A stretch of 56,592 nucleotides of DNA from Diatrype stigma (taxonomy: Eukaryota; Ascomycota; Sordariomycetes; Xylariales; Diatrypaceae): NCBI GenBank assembly GCA_022225965.2, contig JAKJXP020000172.1:1-56592 (forward strand), written 5' to 3'. Each line of letters begins with the position of its first letter. Within the stretch, counting starts at the first letter, position 1. The notes below the pieces were generated by a model. The model was not told where the DNA came from and did no database searches. It worked only from the letters and a program-made list of their open reading frames with translations. This document shows positions 48,021 to 56,592 of this stretch, one piece after another. The translations under genes and the position numbers were made by a program.

Positions 48021-48380
48021 ATATACGTACTGCAGCAACGCTGCTGTAGCGGTGCAATTGTAGGTGCAATTGTAGGTGCACCTATAGGTGCACCTGTAGG
48101 TAGGTGCGCAGCTATAGGTGCGCAGCTGTAGGTGTAGCTATAAGTGCAGCTATAGGTGCAGCTGTAGGTGTAGCACTGTAATTTGGGTGGGTGATTTATA
48201 CAGACGGTCTGGGCAGCCGGAAACGGTCTTGGACTTAAAGTGGTCCTAGGTAAAATAGTGACTTCCGTCCGGTGACGGTGGCCAGGTATTAGCATGGGCT
48301 TGTATGGGTTATGATCCTAGAGATTATGTCGGATATTTGGAGACCAGCACCAAATTTTGTAACTGTCCCTAGCGCCGTAT

Positions 48381-48423
48381 CGATCACCGGGACCGTCTCC
48401 AAAACCCCCCCCGCGCGGTAAGG
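48381..48423. repeat. Right terminal inverted repeat
   Basis: 43 nt, the inverted partner of 47246-47289, ending in CCGCGCGGTAAGG. Confidence 0.9.
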
Positions 48424-48687
48424 TACCTTATGTAAGTACTACGTACCTGATTGGGTATGGAATACAGTCAGACAGTGATAAATATGCAACTATCAGTGCG
48501 ACTATCCTGTCCTACCGTCCTAACTACATACATTTACCTGGATAGATCGATGGGTTACCTAACTAAGCTCTAAGCTGGAGATATTACTATTTCTCATTCT
48601 TCTATGCAAACCGGACTGAATAAACACTTCAAAAACCAAGACTGGACGCTCTAATACAACAAGAAGTGAAGAGGCACTATTTCCAAG

Positions 48688-49244
48688 ATGGCAGCCCAGA
48701 GAGTACGAAGTCCAAGGCTACGAGTGGCCGAACCAAAGATAATTCTGACTGACATGTTTTTCTAGATCTACTTCGTCGCTCACGGACGAGTGCAAGGTCG
48801 GTATTGTCGTACCCACTAGTCTAGAAGTATATAGATCTGTCTCTGACGTCATGACCACTCTGCCCTATTCCCAGGGGTAAACTTCCGCTACTACACCCAG
48901 AAGAAGGCGACTGAGGCCAAGATCACGGGGTGGTGTCGCAACACCAAACAGGGAACGGTAAGTTGAGGGGTAATATAACTTCTTCCTCCCCCTCCCTCTG
49001 CCTGTATATGTAGCAGTGGTTTCAGCAAAAGAAGAAGACGAGCTGGCTGACCTATTCTCCTGCGTCTTTCGCTCCCCCCTATGACATACAGGTCGAGGGC
49101 GAGGCCCAGGCAGACGACGAGGAGGTCCTCAAGCAGTTCCTCAAGGACGTCGACCGTGGACCGCCCCACGCCCAAGTCGTCAAAGTGGAATCGCAACCCC
49201 GGGATTTGGCTGATGGCGAGACCGAGTTCGAGGTGCGACGCTGA
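48688..49244 (+). CDS. Acylphosphatase
   Basis: Four exons, 48688-48702, 48766-48796, 48875-48957 and 49092-49244, encode 93 residues, the usual acylphosphatase size. The first exon is only five codons (MAAQR). Motif 1 HGRVQGVNFRYYTQ (11-24) holds the catalytic Arg20, and motif 2 GWCRNTKQGTVEGEAQ (34-49) holds the catalytic Asn38. The enzyme hydrolyses the carboxyl-phosphate bond of acyl phosphates such as acetyl phosphate or 1,3-bisphosphoglycerate in the cytosol. All three introns are supported by frame; the second splits the GRVQGVNFR motif between Gln and Gly. The gene is convergent with PRP16 downstream and lies 264 bp beyond the inverted-repeat element. Confidence 0.94.
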
Positions 49245-49719
49245 GCTGAGTTGAGTTGAGTTGGAAGCACCCTTACTTAGGTGGTTTGGTGGAAAAGAAT
49301 TATGTACTTTGTTGCGAGCAGACAGTCGTTGTGTGTTTATGTCTGCATATGATGCTCGGCGTTCAGTACGGTTAGAATGAGGGGGGTTTGGAAGGAGTTA
49401 CAGAGTTATTGCTTGTTAGCCTTGACTAGAGGGATCGGTTAGGCCAAATCAAAGTTCCAAGACAAATTCGGAGAATCATTTCAACAGAGCTATCAAGACA
49501 CTTCTTATTCTGGTTGCGGAATTAATGCGAGGGTAGACTTTTTCTGGTGGTCGCTGAGTGAGTATTGGCCATCTTGGCTTGTAGTCAGAATAAAACGGCT
49601 TGCACAGGTCATAATCACCAATTAGTAGGACTATCCGCACGAGATATTGTGAGTACACATATATTACGTGGTTGCTCGCGCTCGCTTGCTATCCAATACA
49701 TACATCCCATCCCAAACGA
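49245..49719. other. Convergent 3' region between acylphosphatase and PRP16
   Basis: 475 bp between two genes that end towards each other. It should contain both 3' UTRs; a GAGTTGAGTTGAGTTGGA micro-repeat follows the acylphosphatase stop. No gene was seen. Confidence 0.55.
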
Positions 49720-52659
49720 TCAGAAGCCTCTAGCTTTCCGTTTGACGACCGGCTTCTTGACCGCGCCCGACTTGACGATCTTCTTCTCGTTATCGGGGGC
49801 CGCCTTCTTCTTCGTGGTCCGCTCCTCCTCCGCCCGCAGCTTCTCCTCGTGCTTCCGCTTGTCCTCGGCCATCTGCGCCTCGATCTCCATCTTGCGGTTG
49901 AACTCCGTCTCCGTGATGCGCTTCTCCCGGGCCGAGTACCCCTTTTCCTTGACCGAGTAGAACACGCCGCCCAGCTCGGCCAGCCAGTGCGGGTCCACGG
50001 CCGTCACGGTCGACATGTACTCCTTCGAGGTGAGGATGAGCTCGTGGTAGATGACATAGTCCGGCAGGAAGCCGAGACCGTAGAGAGCGCTGGTCGGGTG
50101 CAGCTGGACGGTGACGGACGTCCGCAGGTTGATGTACTCTCCGATGCCCTTGACTTTGGCGGCTTGGTGATAGTAACCGGAGCAGATACATTTGCGGATG
50201 ATATCCCAGTCCGTGCCGCAGCTGACCATCTGCATCTTTTGCATTTTCATGATGTCCAGCAGCTGATCTCGGATTTCTTTTGCCCGACGCAGCGACTTGG
50301 GGTGGAGAAAGTGCCGTGTGCACCACCCATCGGAGTAGCCGTTGAATTTCCACTGTGAGTACACATGCAAGTAGGTGAGATGGTCTGACTCGGGCACGAA
50401 GAACTTCTCGCGAGCAGCATCAGACTCTTCTTGGCGTTCCTTGGGTCGGTAAAAGACGTTCGGTACAGAGAGCATGGAGACAATAGTCACCATCTCCTCA
50501 CTGCAGCCGTATTCTTCGGACATGATCAGGAGTTTCGCTAGGGATGGTTCCATAGGAAATGCGTTCATTTTCGAACCAAGGTCTGTAAGCTCTCCCATGT
50601 TGTCGAGAGCTCCGAGGGCCCACAGATCGAAGAGGGACGTCGTAATAGTATCTTGTGGGGGCGGATCCATGAAGTCAAAGTCTAGCAAATCTCGTACGCC
50701 TAGAGACTTCAACAAAAGGACCGTGTTGCTGAGATTCGTTCTTTGGATTTCAGGGATGGTTGCAATGTACAGTTCATCTTTATATGCCTTTTCTGTGTAA
50801 AGTCGGAAGGCCTTACCAGGTCCTGTACGCCCAGCGCGTCCAGCCCGCTGGCCAGCGTTCGCTTGTGATATTGGCGTAATCTGGAGAGTGTCCATACCCA
50901 TTCGCGGGTTGTATACCTTGAGTTTTGAGTATCCTGCATCGACGACGTACATGATATTGTCGACTGTCAAACTTGTTTCTGCAATATTCGTGGCCACAAT
51001 GCACTTCCGCACGCCAGGAGCTGCTCGGTCGAAGATCTTCGCCTGCAGATCCGCAGGCATTTGACTATATATAGGCAGGATACTCAGCTCCGGAGGGTCA
51101 TTGAGAGCGTCCAGACGCTCCCGAACCAATTCGCAGGTGCATTCAATATCTTCTTGGCCAGTCATGAAGACGAGGATATCGCCAGCGCCCATGGATACAT
51201 GGATCGCTAGCACCTGTTGAACGGCCTGGTCCACGTAGTCCTCTACTGGTGACCTGTGAAACATGATATCGACAGGGAAGGTTCTTCCCGGGATGAAGAA
51301 CTCTGGTGCGCCGCCAAAGAACTCAGAGAACCGCTTCGAGTTCATAGTGGCTGATGTGACGATGAGCTTGAGGTCTCTCCGTCGCTGTAGGATCTTGTTG
51401 AATAGTCCCATAAGCACATCCGTGTTGAGAGCTCGCTCGTGAGCCTCATCCATGATCACACATGAATACCGATCCAAGTCCTGCTCATTTAGGGACTCTC
51501 GAAGGAGGACACCATCAGTCATATATTTGATGACCGTGTCCTTGCTAGTGCAGTCTTCGAACCGGATAGCGTAGCCCACGGTGCCGCCCAACTTGACCTC
51601 CATCTCCTCAGCGACACGCTTCGCAACACTCATGGCTGCGACTCTGCGAGGTTGAGTACAGCCTATCAGGCCGAATTTGGTATATCCGTCTTCGTGTAGG
51701 AACTGCGTCAGCTGCGTCGTTTTCCCCGAACCTGTTTCTCCGACCACAATAACGACCTGGTTATCTCGAATGACCCTGAGAAGATCTTCCCGTACAGCGA
51801 ATGCGGGCAGAAACTCTCTCTGCTCTTTTAGACTTTTGCTCTGACTGAAACTGCTGGCACCGTCATTCTTCTTCATGTGCTCACTAAACTTATTGCCACC
51901 ACTCTTGGGCCCATCTTCCTCCGTGGCGATAGGCAGGGCACTGTCGCCTTCGTCTTCTTTCACACCCATAACATTTCCAAGCGTTGTGCCCGCTATGTTA
52001 GTTGCTTCCTGTGCTTGCCGTTGGCGCTCCCTCTGCTGCCGCCTTTCTTTCACGACACGACTACCTTTTCGACTGAACACGGCCATGTCGCTCTGGTAGT
52101 CCTTGATGGCGGGAACGGGCTCCAGCTGTTTGGTAAACACAGTGCGTCCGTCTAGGAAGGGTGGCTTCAGATCATGAATCAATAGGTGCACCCGGGTTCC
52201 CTCGTTGTCGTCCTCGAAATCGTCGGCCATACCCCGTCTTTGGGCCACTCCCGAAGTCAACATGCGATTCGTTTCCCATGCGTCGACATCCTTTTGCTTT
52301 TGTAGCTGGCGGGCATTCAAATGCCTTCCAGCCTTCTTTTCGACCATTTCGACCTCCCGCTGCTGTTGCTCAACCCATGATGTATCGTAAGACCCAAACG
52401 GGTTATGGGATTCGTCACCAAAGGTGTGTCCACTTTCATCGCCCAGGTACCAGTCACGATCGAGAGCATTTTGATCTTGTTCGCTCACCAGGGGCTCGGG
52501 TCGGTCGAACTCTTCTTGTTTCGGATTCGTAGCACGGCTGTGTGTATGATTCGAGACGCGGCTACGCTTAGGGAGGGAGGCATAGCGGTCATCGGAACGG
52601 AGAGGGTTGAAGTCAAGCTTGCGCCGTTTGGGGCTGAAGTTTCCGTCTTCACGATCCAT
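49720..52659 (-). CDS. PRP16: Pre-mRNA-splicing DEAH-box ATPase Prp16
   Basis: Single exon of 979 residues. Helicase motifs are complete: motif I GETGSGKT (307-314), TQPRRVAA, motif II DEAH (404-407), motif III SAT (436-438), and motif [12 protein letters not shown] (604-613). The winged-helix, ratchet and OB parts of DEAH helicases follow, then a Lys/Glu-rich tail. The N-terminal 300 residues, starting [17 protein letters not shown], are charged as in other Prp16/DHX38 proteins. Prp16 uses ATP to remodel the spliceosome between the two steps of splicing, releasing step-one factors. Orthology to Prp16 rather than Prp2 or Prp22 is judged from the helicase-core sequence and the N-terminus. It shares a 663-bp divergent promoter with PWP1. 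The lack of introns is notable for such a long gene here. Confidence 0.93.
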   Translation of the reverse strand: MDREDGNFSPKRRKLDFNPLRSDDRYASLPKRSRVSNHTHSRATNPKQEEFDRPEPLVSEQDQNALDRDWYLGDESGHTFGDESHNPFGSYDTSWVEQQQREVEMVEKKAGRHLNARQLQKQKDVDAWETNRMLTSGVAQRRGMADDFEDDNEGTRVHLLIHDLKPPFLDGRTVFTKQLEPVPAIKDYQSDMAVFSRKGSRVVKERRQQRERQRQAQEATNIAGTTLGNVMGVKEDEGDSALPIATEEDGPKSGGNKFSEHMKKNDGASSFSQSKSLKEQREFLPAFAVREDLLRVIRDNQVVIVVGETGSGKTTQLTQFLHEDGYTKFGLIGCTQPRRVAAMSVAKRVAEEMEVKLGGTVGYAIRFEDCTSKDTVIKYMTDGVLLRESLNEQDLDRYSCVIMDEAHERALNTDVLMGLFNKILQRRRDLKLIVTSATMNSKRFSEFFGGAPEFFIPGRTFPVDIMFHRSPVEDYVDQAVQQVLAIHVSMGAGDILVFMTGQEDIECTCELVRERLDALNDPPELSILPIYSQMPADLQAKIFDRAAPGVRKCIVATNIAETSLTVDNIMYVVDAGYSKLKVYNPRMGMDTLQITPISQANAGQRAGRAGRTGPGKAFRLYTEKAYKDELYIATIPEIQRTNLSNTVLLLKSLGVRDLLDFDFMDPPPQDTITTSLFDLWALGALDNMGELTDLGSKMNAFPMEPSLAKLLIMSEEYGCSEEMVTIVSMLSVPNVFYRPKERQEESDAAREKFFVPESDHLTYLHVYSQWKFNGYSDGWCTRHFLHPKSLRRAKEIRDQLLDIMKMQKMQMVSCGTDWDIIRKCICSGYYHQAAKVKGIGEYINLRTSVTVQLHPTSALYGLGFLPDYVIYHELILTSKEYMSTVTAVDPHWLAELGGVFYSVKEKGYSAREKRITETEFNRKMEIEAQMAEDKRKHEEKLRAEEERTTKKKAAPDNEKKIVKSGAVKKPVVKRKARGF

Positions 52660-53322
52660 CGTGATTATGCGAGTACGAACGTATGAGGTCGGAGGGACAC
52701 AATTGACGATGCAGGTGGTCGGTCTACTTCAGGAGGCGGTGGAAGCTCAGTCCATCAAAGGAACCAATTTCACATAAGCCAGGAATGTTCTTATCTTACG
52801 ATACTTCCACTACGTAGACAGGCGGGCATCGCTGGGCGGCAAAGGGCGACGCAACGGCGGCTGTGGTAGATAACGTAGTGGCTAGTTGTGAGTTGACGGC
52901 CTACGAAGCTACGAAGTAGGAACTCGGATCGGATGTCTGGCGGGAAGCGGGAAGAAGCGGGTTGGAAGCTCTGGCGAGTCGCGACGCTTTGGCAGGCGAG
53001 CGGCCCATAGTTAACGGATCCATATAATAATAGAAGAGCTAAGCACGAATAGGTAACGGGTACTAAAGTTTAAAAAAGTAAAGTACGATAACCAGGCTGA
53101 TAAGAGATCAGCCCCGCTAAAATTTCCCAAATTTCAAAAGTCCATCGAGGGAAACCAGGTGCAGTTGCAGGTGCAGATGCAAATGCAAATATATGCCTTT
53201 AGGAACCCTAGAAGCTTGTCGCGGGGTATCATAGCAGCTGATAATCCCACCCTTTCCGCTGAAAGGAGACCCGAATTCTTCTCAATCTCCTCCCCGATCA
53301 CAAGACTTCGGGAGACAACACT
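52660..53322. promoter_or_regulatory. Divergent promoter region of PRP16 and PWP1
   Basis: 663 bp separate the two start codons. The region contains an AT-rich stretch at about 53020-53080, a GCAGTTGCAGGTGCAGATGCAAATGCAAATAT micro-repeat (about 53162-53193, listed here only as a repeated GCAGTT/GCAAAT theme) and a TTCTTCTCAATCTCC pyrimidine tract just upstream of PWP1. Individual factor sites cannot be assigned. Confidence 0.5.
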
Positions 53323-55006
53323 ATGTCATCTATGATCACCACCTCGACATGGGTGCCGCGGGGATTCGCTGCGCCCTTCCCCACCAAATACAAATTCGAC
53401 GAAGCCGAGTTCGAACGCATAGCAGATCTGGCGAAACTGCAATTAGATGACGCCAACGAAGATTTACAGGAAGCTCAAGAAGAAGAAAGCAAAGCATCAA
53501 ACGGCACCAAGACAGAAAGTGGCTCTAAGGATATAGAACCTGCTGCAGATGAAGCTGAACCAGCAGAGTAAGTTGGTGTCGCGAATATCGGTATCAGCAT
53601 GGCATGGTGGATGGTGCTAATCGTGCTGGAACATCAGGATCGATGGTGACGATGATGATCTTAAGGAATATGACTTAGAACACTACGATGACGACGATGA
53701 GGAGGCCGAGGGACAGAGCATGGATATGTTCGGAAACATCAAGTCCCTGACGTACTACGAATCCAACAAAGACGACCCCTATATCACAATACCTGATGGG
53801 GAAGATGACGAAGAAGACGACCGGGAAGAGCTGCAGATCCTAGCTACGGACAACCTGCTGCTTTCCGCGAAAGTCGAGGACGAGCTTGCACATCTCGAAG
53901 TCTATGTATACGAAGATGAGGCAGACAACCTTTACGTGCACCACGACATCATGCTCCCCGCGATACCGCTGTGCGTCGAGTGGCTTGATATACCAGTCGC
54001 AAAGGCCGGTGTGGACCAGAACGCGACCGCCAACTTTGTAGCGGTAGGGACAATGGATCCCGACATCGAGGTCTGGGACTTGGACACGGTAGACTGCATG
54101 TACCCGAATGCAATTCTCGGGCAAGGCGGCAATCCACAAGACGAGGACAAGAAGAAGAAGAAAAAGAAAAAGTCCAAGAAAGCCAACGATGACTACCATG
54201 TCGACGCCGTCTTGTCTCTTGCAGCCAACCGGAAACACCGCAACCTTCTTGCTTCGGCCTCGGCGGACAAGACTGTGAAGCTGTGGGATCTGAACACGGC
54301 CAAATGCGCTAAGTCTTACTCATATCACACCGATAAAGTGTGTTCCTTAGCCTGGCACTCTGTCGAATCAACGGTACTCTTGAGTGGAAGCTATGACCGG
54401 ACAGTGGTTGCGGCAGATATGCGAGCACCGGAAGCTAAGGCCCCAAGGTGGGGGGTAGAGAGCGATGTCGAGAACGTCAGATGGGATCCTCATGACCCGA
54501 ACTACTTTTTCGTCTCGACAGAAAATGGTATTATCCACTACCATGACGTACGAAATGCACCTTCTACGCCCACCGCAAGCAAGCCCGTATGGACCTTGCA
54601 GGCTCACGACGAATCGCTGTCGTCCTTCGACATCAACGCCCATATACCCGGATATATGGCAACTGGGTCGACCGACAAGACGGTCAAGTTGTGGAACATC
54701 CAACCTACGGGTCCTGCTATGGTGACGTCCCGCAACCTGGATGTCGGCAAGGTGTTCTCGACGACGTTCGCCCCCGATGCCGAAGTCGCGTTCCGCCTCG
54801 CCGTGGCCGGAAGCAAGGGAACCCTGCACGTCTGGGATACCAGTACCAATGGTGCGGTTCGCCAGGCATTCGCACATAAGATTACGAATAACAGGCCTGA
54901 TGGCGAGATTAAAGAACGCCTCATCGGCGTCGAGGAAGTCGAGAGTTCATCAGATGAGGAGGACGGCGATGACCAAGAGGACGGCGAGTCCATGGATGAA
55001 GATTAG
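53323..55006 (+). CDS. PWP1: Periodic tryptophan protein 1 (WD40, ribosome biogenesis)
   Basis: Exons 53323-53567 and 53638-55006, with a 70-nt intron (GTAAGT, GTGCTAATC, CATCAG), encode 537 residues. The start MITTSTWVPRGFAAPFP and following KYKFDEAEFERIA match the Pwp1 N-terminus. An acidic stretch follows the splice site (DGDDDDLKEYDLEHYDDDDEE). WD40 repeats then run to about residue 500: VGTMDPDIEVWDL, LASASADKTVKLWDL, LLSGSYDRTV, MATGSTDKTVKLWNI and GTLHVWDT. A poly-Lys insertion (KKKKKKKKSKK) lies between repeats, and the tail is acidic. Pwp1 is a nucleolar factor for 25S/5.8S rRNA processing and large-subunit assembly, and in animals links growth signals to rRNA transcription. Confidence 0.94.
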
Positions 55007-56031
55007 CCGGCAAACTGGATATGTCTGCTGATCTATATACTGCGGATTCGGTCGGTCACCAGTTAGAAAAGTATTCTATATATGGCAGCTTTGCGCAGAT
55101 GTTGTTCGGTCAGTGGATAGGTATCCTGACAGGGTGGGCCGAATGATCCAAGATAGTAATAGATCAGATATCCGGGTACTTTGTACTTCGTAGATCTCTC
55201 GACTGCATCCATTACCTGGATTTTGATCTTTCGAAGCATTACAAGAATGAAACCACTACAGCTACACGTACAATGCATATCGCCTTAGAGATGGATGGAA
55301 TGCATCAATTTCATGAAGCGGCGTTTTAATATAATAAAAGGGCGACCCCTTTAAGCGCAAGGAGCCGCTCGAAACTACGCTAACGGAATAAAGGGATAGA
55401 GGCTTAGGCGTTACTTTATACATAAAACACTACCCCAGGGGTGCATATGTTAATTGTTTGTTTGATAAACGCCGGCTGTCCCTCTGTCGGTTCTGACGAA
55501 ATAAAGGATCATGCGAAAAGGGGCTTGTTGGTAATAAGCCGACATAACATTCATTCCTGAGGGCATTCCCACCGGTGCCAATGTTGCGCAGCTCGTCCTG
55601 TTGGCTGATTAGTAGGAAGCTCAGCGGGCAACTAGGTATACTGTTCGATTTGATTTTTCTTTGCGCAAAACCGGGTCTTTTCTATTCCTCTAGTTCCTGT
55701 CTGCCTGTCTATTGCCTAACTAGGTGCGTACATAGTACGGTGGCGTGCAATCGACTCGGTAGTGAAGCTGAGGTGAGTTTGCCGTCTGGTTTACGTACCT
55801 AGGTACATACATAGTAAGTGAGGATGGCGATCGGTTCGACGAGAAGCAAATAGAGAGAACCGCGGAGAATGCTGAAACAACTGAGGGCTCCGCCTCTGGG
55901 AACAGTGGACAGAACGGGCAAAACAAACCACCAATCACAGGAATGTTTATGCGCCTTCGCAGCGCCTTGGTTCGTTTCAAGTTTCAGCGGCAGTTCCAAC
56001 TTCCTGCTGATGGTTGCCCCTCTTCAGCTAA

Positions 56032-56077
<46 letters not shown>

Positions 56078-56478
56078 ATACTTACCTACCTACATTGGTA
56101 GCTGGGAACTGCATACATTATCATCTGACCTGCTTGGTAAACTAACATGAACCGACTCGTGCATTCCCAAGTGGTGGGACCGGGACCTTTTCTAAAAATT
56201 CCTAGGAGCTGCCTAGTAAGTTATTAACTTTCCATCTAGAGAATTCTCTCGGAAGCCTCTAGATACTTACTTATGCATCGCCATTGCTTAGTGTTCTAGA
56301 GAGGAGAGGAGGGGGAGGGGGAGAGGACTTGCCGATGCTCTGACGATGGCAGATGGATATTTTCGCTTACTGCTAACTATAGTATAGAGTTCCAGATCGG
56401 TCTCTTGACCACATATATACGTGCTAACTATGTAGTGAGCTACTATCTATACCGAGGGCATCCCCTACGCAGTAGGTA
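55007..56478. other. Intergenic region after PWP1
   Basis: No gene is visible. The first part is the PWP1 3' UTR. There are TACCTAGGTACATA-type words at 55796-55812, a (GT)n tract and a GGGAGGGGGAGAGG purine run near 56300-56330. Confidence 0.5.
56035..56075. repeat. (TG)20 microsatellite
   Basis: Twenty uninterrupted TG dinucleotides, followed by TACATACTTACCTACC. Confidence 0.95.
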
Positions 56479-56592
56479 CTCGTCAGGGCTCTAATCGCCT
56501 TTTGACCCACAATTTTATGGCTTCGCCATTGGGGTCAGGGACAAGCTAAACGTATTGCAAAAGCAAAACGTAGTGTTTTCTACATAATTCTC
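56479..56592. mobile_element. Start of a second inverted-repeat element related to the 622-bp MITE, cut by the window end
   Basis: Begins CTCGTCAGGGCT after TA (56477-56478), exactly like the element at 21205. It then diverges but keeps TTTGACCC, the central TTTTA, the GGCTTCGCC hairpin tip and GGTCAGGGA. A 33-nt hairpin of the same length and shape lies at 56504-56536. Only one arm is visible, so size, coding content and the second arm are unknown. Confidence 0.75.
56504..56536. repeat. 33-nt hairpin, counterpart of the MITE hairpin
   Basis: GACCC(A)CAA pairs with TTGGGGTC, with internal loop TTTTA, inner stem TGGC with GCCA and loop TTC. Length and layout are the same as at 21229-21261. 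Confidence 0.8.

Larger units (their letters stand above)
47246..48423. mobile_element. 1178-bp non-autonomous element with 43/44-bp terminal inverted repeats
   Basis: Ends 47246-47289 and 48381-48423 are inverted copies differing by one T in a T-run and one G/T change. They begin CCTTACCGCGCGGGGGGGG. TA lies on both sides (47244-47245 and 48424-48425), consistent with a TA target duplication, although the exact outer border could shift because flanking bases also match. No transposase frame is present. The interior contrasts sharply with the GC-rich ends: 47340-47540 is very AT-rich. It also holds ACGGTC subterminal repeats, palindromes, a tRNA-like segment and CAGCTGTAG tandem repeats. Superfamily is undetermined. 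Confidence 0.88.
46919..48687. other. Divergent intergenic region occupied largely by an inverted-repeat element
   Basis: Promoters of the Tls1-like and acylphosphatase genes flank a 1178-bp inverted-repeat element. About 327 bp remain on the Tls1 side and 264 bp on the acylphosphatase side. Confidence 0.7.

Overview
The window looks like nuclear DNA of a filamentous ascomycete (Pezizomycotina, most likely Sordariomycetes). Most genes carry short GT-AG introns of about 45-120 nt, often with CTAAC/CTAAT branch sites. Protein families are typical of fungi, and the long intergenic stretches are full of TACCTAGGTA-like tetranucleotide runs. Nothing bacterial, viral or operon-like was seen. All exon models were assembled by eye from reading frame, splice signals and family motifs; none was checked with a search or RNA data.

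Layout. 1-12.9 kb: a Ran1/Sks1-type protein kinase (+) and an 8.5 kb gene-free stretch. 12.9-19.7 kb: a small secreted proline-rich protein (-), a citrate-lyase-beta/HpcH-type lyase (+) and, convergent with it, a 911-aa uncharacterised fungal protein (-). 19.7-25.2 kb: gene-free, carrying a 622-bp MITE with 99-bp terminal inverted repeats. 25.2-35.3 kb: a glycine-rich RRM protein (+) convergent with a ChaC-type gamma-glutamylcyclotransferase (-), then a penta-EF-hand protein (+) convergent with an 835-aa metallo-beta-lactamase-like protein (-). 35-41 kb: gene-free. 41.4-55 kb: a compact housekeeping block with a conserved C2H2/cysteine-cluster protein (+), a Tls1/C9orf78-like splicing-associated protein (-), an acylphosphatase (+), the DEAH helicase Prp16 (-) and the WD40 ribosome-biogenesis protein Pwp1 (+). 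A 1178-bp inverted-repeat element sits between the divergent Tls1-like and acylphosphatase genes. The last 114 bp open a second element related to the 622-bp MITE.

The genes do not form a metabolic or biosynthetic cluster. The loosest thematic link is RNA: Tls1-like, Prp16, the RRM protein and Pwp1 act in splicing, RNA binding or ribosome assembly.

The most unusual signals are in the mobile elements. A 33-nt hairpin inside the MITE inverted repeat is kept in the second, diverged element through compensatory base changes. The 1178-bp element contains a tRNA-like Pol III A-box/B-box pair. Two genes also contain stop-free, multiple-of-three segments with complete splice signals (45 and 51 nt), so protein length depends on splicing.
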